From CAYJNO01 sp964371715 (GTDB lineage Bacteria > Bacillota_I > Bacilli_A > Erysipelotrichales > Erysipelotrichaceae): a DNA stretch of 10,010 nt. The translations under genes were made by a program, and so were the position numbers. The notes under the pieces are model-generated. The model made no database searches and was not told the origin of the DNA. It saw only the letters and a program-made list of their open reading frames with translations. The stretch covers positions 1-10,010 of the forward strand of contig CAYJNO010000047.1 of assembly GCA_964371715.1 (NCBI GenBank), read 5' to 3'. Below are positions 8,191 to 10,010 of the stretch, in pieces. Every line of letters begins with the position of its first letter. The stretch's first letter is position 1.

Positions 8191-8784
8191 TTATGCTTGT
8201 TTTGACCTCAAAATGTAGAAACCTTTGTCCTTTGCAACCACTTCACAATTGCCATAAATTTCAATTAATTTATTAACCGCACTATTAGCTCCATGTGATT
8301 TTCTGATCACTAAATACAAATAGCCTCCAACATTTAAATGTTGTTTGCTATCTTCAAACATTTTATAAATCACTTCTTTTCCAGTTCTAATTGGTGGATT
8401 AGTAATTATAAAATCATACATTTCTTTTATATTCTCAAAACCATTTGACACAAATACATTATTATCACATTTATTTGTTGAACAATTTTCTTTCGATAAT
8501 GCAATTGCTTTATCATTGATATCAACCATATCCACATCTATCATTGGATGTAACCTCTTTATGATGATACCTATTGTTCCATATCCACAACCTAAATCTA
8601 ATACCTTATTTGTTAACTTTTGTTTTGCCACAACCTTTAATAATGCAATGCTTCCATAATCTATTTCACTTTTAGAAAATACTCCGCTATCACTCTTAAA
8701 CTTAAAGTCTTCATGATCAAAACAATAATTAATAAATTGTATATCTGATTTTAAATTTTTATCATTTTTGAAATAATGTGACAT
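8191..8784 (-). CDS. ybxB: Class I SAM-dependent methyltransferase, RsmC/YbxB family
   Basis: This 197-residue protein is a probable RNA or rRNA methyltransferase. It matches B. subtilis YbxB along its length, from the N-terminal segment with SDSGVFSK (31-38) and IDYGS (41-45). The SAM-binding motif I is LDLGCGYGTIG (62-72), the acidic motif II is MVDIN (86-90), and the motif IV is NPPIRTGK (129-136), typical of N-methyltransferases acting on guanine or adenine. E. coli RsmC methylates G1207 of 16S rRNA, but that enzyme has an extra N-terminal domain missing here, so the target is inferred. The ATG follows AAAGGG at 6 bases. It lies between rplL, across a leaky-looking hairpin, and rpoB, as in other Firmicutes. 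It looks less tuned for high expression than its neighbours, with more ATA and TGT codons and a weaker ribosome binding site. Confidence 0.9.
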   Translation of the reverse strand: MSHYFKNDKNLKSDIQFINYCFDHEDFKFKSDSGVFSKSEIDYGSIALLKVVAKQKLTNKVLDLGCGYGTIGIIIKRLHPMIDVDMVDINDKAIALSKENCSTNKCDNNVFVSNGFENIKEMYDFIITNPPIRTGKEVIYKMFEDSKQHLNVGGYLYLVIRKSHGANSAVNKLIEIYGNCEVVAKDKGFYILRSKQA

Positions 8785-8809
8785 ATACTACCCTTTCTTT
8801 ATATAGACT

Positions 8810-8836
8810 AAAAGCCGAACAATTTATTCGGCTTTT
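8810..8836 (-). terminator. Rho-independent terminator after rplL, probably partial
   Basis: AAAAGCCGAA pairs perfectly with TTCGGCTTTT (10 bp) around a 7-base loop, 22 bases after the rplL stop. The only U-run is the four U of the 3' arm, followed by AG, so termination is probably incomplete and some transcripts should enter the methyltransferase gene and rpoBC. No good promoter is seen between it and the methyltransferase start. The symmetry means it could also stop transcripts from the other strand, but no gene there needs it. Confidence 0.8.
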
Positions 8837-8858
8837 AATTTATAATTTTTACAAAAAA

Positions 8859-9227
8859 CTATTTAATTTCTACTGTAGCTCCAGCATCCATTAATTTTTT
8901 CTTGATTTCTTCAGCATCTTCTGGTTTGATGTTTTCTTTGATTGCGCTTGGTGCTTTATCAACTAAACCTTTAGCTTCAACTAAACCTAATCCAGTGATT
9001 TCTCTAACAACTTTGATAACTCCAACTTTGCTTGCTCCAGCATCTTGTAAGAATACAGATACTTCAGTTGGTCCTGTTGGAGCTGCTTCAGCTACCGCTG
9101 CAACTGCTACTGGAGCCGCTGCTGTAACACCGAATTTTTCTTCGATTGCTTTTACTAATTCATTTAATTCTAAGATAGTAGCTTCTTCTAAGTAAGCTAA
9201 GATATCTTCATGTTTAACTTTTGACAT
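8859..9227 (-). CDS. rplL: 50S ribosomal protein L7/L12
   Basis: L7/L12 is the multi-copy stalk protein of the large subunit that recruits and stimulates translational GTPases. The 122-residue length is normal. The N-terminal dimerisation and L10-binding domain is about 1-33, with the conserved stretch ILELNELVKAIEEKFGV (18-34). An Ala/Val/Pro-rich hinge covers about 35-53. The C-terminal factor-binding domain (54-122) contains VIKVVREITGLGLVEAKGLV (70-89). V83 in GLGLVEAK stands where Lys is common. The start follows GGAGG at 8 bases, placed in the 15-base gap after rplJ. The stop is TAG while the other genes use TAA. The hairpin downstream should enrich rplJ-rplL mRNA over rpoBC mRNA. Confidence 0.98.
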   Translation of the reverse strand: MSKVKHEDILAYLEEATILELNELVKAIEEKFGVTAAAPVAVAAVAEAAPTGPTEVSVFLQDAGASKVGVIKVVREITGLGLVEAKGLVDKAPSAIKENIKPEDAEEIKKKLMDAGATVEIK

Positions 9228-9242
9228 TTTTCTTTCCTCCTA

Positions 9243-9824
9243 TTATTCTGCAGCTTCTGCTGCTACTTCAGCTGTTTCTACAGCTGGTGTTTCTACTGTA
9301 ACTTCTTCAGTTGTTTCAGCTACTACTTCAGTTCCATCAGCTCTTTCGTCTGCGACAGCTTTAACTACGCATGCGAAATCTCTAATTGGAGCTTGTAAGC
9401 AGCTTAATAACATTGAAAGCATACCTTCTCTGTTTGGTAAGTTAGATAGTTCATTGATTGTATCAACCCCTACTACTTTACCTTCAACGATTGCACCTTT
9501 TAAAACTAAAGCTTCATGCTTTTTAGCGAATTTAGCTAAGATTCTACTTGGAGCAACAGCATCTGTACCAAATGCGATAGCGTTTGGTCCTGTTAATTGT
9601 TCGTTTAATTCTCCAAATCCTGCAGCTTCTGCAGCACGAGTAACCATTGAGTTTTTATAAACTTTAAACTCAACTCCTTCGCTACGTAATTCTCTACGTA
9701 ATTCACTAACTTGAGCTACTGTAAGCCCACGGTATTCAACTACTACTGAAGAACTAGCGTTAGTAAGTTTCTCTTGAATTTCTTGTACTAAACCAACTTT
9801 AGCATCTAATGTTGCTTGTTTCAT
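9243..9824 (-). CDS. rplJ: 50S ribosomal protein L10
   Basis: L10 anchors L7/L12 dimers to 23S rRNA at the stalk base and represses its own operon by binding the leader RNA. The globular RNA-binding part (about 1-135) has typical segments such as VVVEYRGLTVAQVSELRREL (27-46), the KVYKNSMVTRA region (54-64) and LTGPNAIAF (77-85). The helix that carries L7/L12 begins near 130. At 193 residues it is about 27 longer than B. subtilis L10. The excess is a C-terminal tail (about 160-193) rich in Glu, Ala, Val and Thr and probably disordered. A strong GGAGGT lies 5 bases before the ATG, and rplL follows after 15 bases. Transcription comes from the promoter and L10 leader upstream. Confidence 0.98.
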   Translation of the reverse strand: MKQATLDAKVGLVQEIQEKLTNASSSVVVEYRGLTVAQVSELRRELRSEGVEFKVYKNSMVTRAAEAAGFGELNEQLTGPNAIAFGTDAVAPSRILAKFAKKHEALVLKGAIVEGKVVGVDTINELSNLPNREGMLSMLLSCLQAPIRDFACVVKAVADERADGTEVVAETTEEVTVETPAVETAEVAAEAAE

Positions 9825-9829
9825 TCCAA

Positions 9830-9835
9830 ACCTCC
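9830..9835 (-). promoter_or_regulatory. rplJ ribosome binding site
   Basis: GGAGGT lies 5 bases before the rplJ ATG and decides that start. It is the best ribosome binding site in the window, as expected for a highly expressed ribosomal protein gene. It lies 24 bases beyond the attenuator, so it is present only in read-through transcripts. Confidence 0.9.
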
Positions 9836-9859
9836 ATTCTATGCATCAATATACTCTAT

Positions 9860-9889
9860 AAAAAAACTCGTATTTTCACAAACACGAGT
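9860..9889 (-). terminator. Attenuator terminator of the L10 leader
   Basis: ACTCGTGTTT pairs with AAATACGAGT (10 bp including one G-U) around the tetraloop GTGA and is followed by seven T. This is a textbook intrinsic terminator placed inside the leader, 35 bases before rplJ. In the known L10 leader mechanism, bound L10 favours the terminator, so excess L10 shuts off rplJ-rplL. I do not see a clear antiterminator pairing by eye. Confidence 0.9.
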
Positions 9890-9966
9890 AAAAAGTTAAT
9901 TATTAACGTTTTACCTCGGTAACATTATTAAGCTATACGCCGTTACTGTCTGTGGTATATTGTTGC
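9890..9966 (-). promoter_or_regulatory. Ribosomal protein L10 leader (autoregulatory RNA aptamer)
   Basis: The transcript from about 9966 carries the hallmarks of the Firmicute L10 leader: ACAGACAG (9947-9954), then CTTAAT, then ACCGAGGT (9913-9920). An outer stem TACC/GGTA (9954-9957 with 9912-9915) and an inner stem GTAAC/GTTAC (9942-9946 with 9919-9923) flank internal-loop bases with GA on both sides, which fits a kink-turn. L10, alone or with L7/L12, is expected to bind here and control the terminator just downstream. Exact ends are estimated. Confidence 0.88.
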
Positions 9967-9972
9967 CTATAT

Positions 9973-10001
9973 AAAATACTACATTTATCAACAAATGTCA
10001 A
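9973..10001 (-). promoter_or_regulatory. Predicted sigma-A type promoter for rplJ-rplL
   Basis: A perfect TTGACA (9996-10001) is followed after exactly 17 bases by TATTTT (9973-9978), giving a start near 9966, just before the L10 leader aptamer. The -10 box has 4 of 6 consensus bases. Its position immediately upstream of an independent regulatory RNA supports it. Genes further upstream, commonly rplK and rplA, lie outside the window, so read-through from them cannot be judged. Confidence 0.75.
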
Positions 10002-10010
10002 TAGGTTAAT

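Noticed and set aside
8902..9660. Plus-strand open frames opposite rplL and rplJ
   Set aside because: Their Ser/Thr/Ala-rich translations are what antisense reading of Ala/Glu-rich ribosomal proteins gives.
25..9824. Mycoplasma-type genetic code with TGA read as Trp
   Set aside because: The five genes are open to their natural ends in the standard code, and conserved Trp positions are TGG, for example in RpoC DWSYGE.

Overview
The window is a conserved bacterial housekeeping locus, entirely on the minus strand, in the order rplJ (L10) - rplL (L7/L12) - rsmC-like methyltransferase - rpoB - rpoC. It reads from about 10,001 down to 25. No mobile element, tRNA, rRNA, CRISPR array or phage gene is visible, and the plus strand carries only shadow frames of these genes. 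This order, with the small methyltransferase between rplL and rpoB, is the one known from Bacillus subtilis (rplJ-rplL-ybxB-rpoB-rpoC).

The organism is an AT-rich Firmicute using the standard bacterial code: Trp is TGG and the stops are TAA or TAG. Three features suggest a lineage near the Mollicutes, such as an Erysipelotrichia-type bacterium. These are an Asn at the rifampicin-contact position usually held by His, a short insertion in front of the RpoC bridge helix, and unusually long RpoB and RpoC. This placement is inference from memory of these families, not from a search.

Layout from the upstream (right) end: a sigma-A type promoter (9973-10001); an L10 leader RNA with a kink-turn aptamer ending in an intrinsic terminator (9860-9889), which should give autogenous control by L10; rplJ and rplL with strong ribosome binding sites and a 15-base gap; a hairpin with a short U-tract after rplL (8810-8836), which probably lets part of transcription through; the methyltransferase; a second promoter (8156-8184) and an 80-base leader with a weak hairpin; then rpoB and rpoC, 11 bases apart. 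The two promoters and leaky hairpins would let the cell make many L7/L12 copies per ribosome while setting RNA polymerase at a lower level.

I found no undescribed multi-gene system. What is worth a second look lies inside the conserved genes: the predicted rifampicin-insensitive pocket of RpoB, about 190 extra residues in the RpoB lobe region with a degenerate three-copy repeat, a 9-residue insertion beside the RpoC active site, and acidic C-terminal extensions on RpoC and L10.
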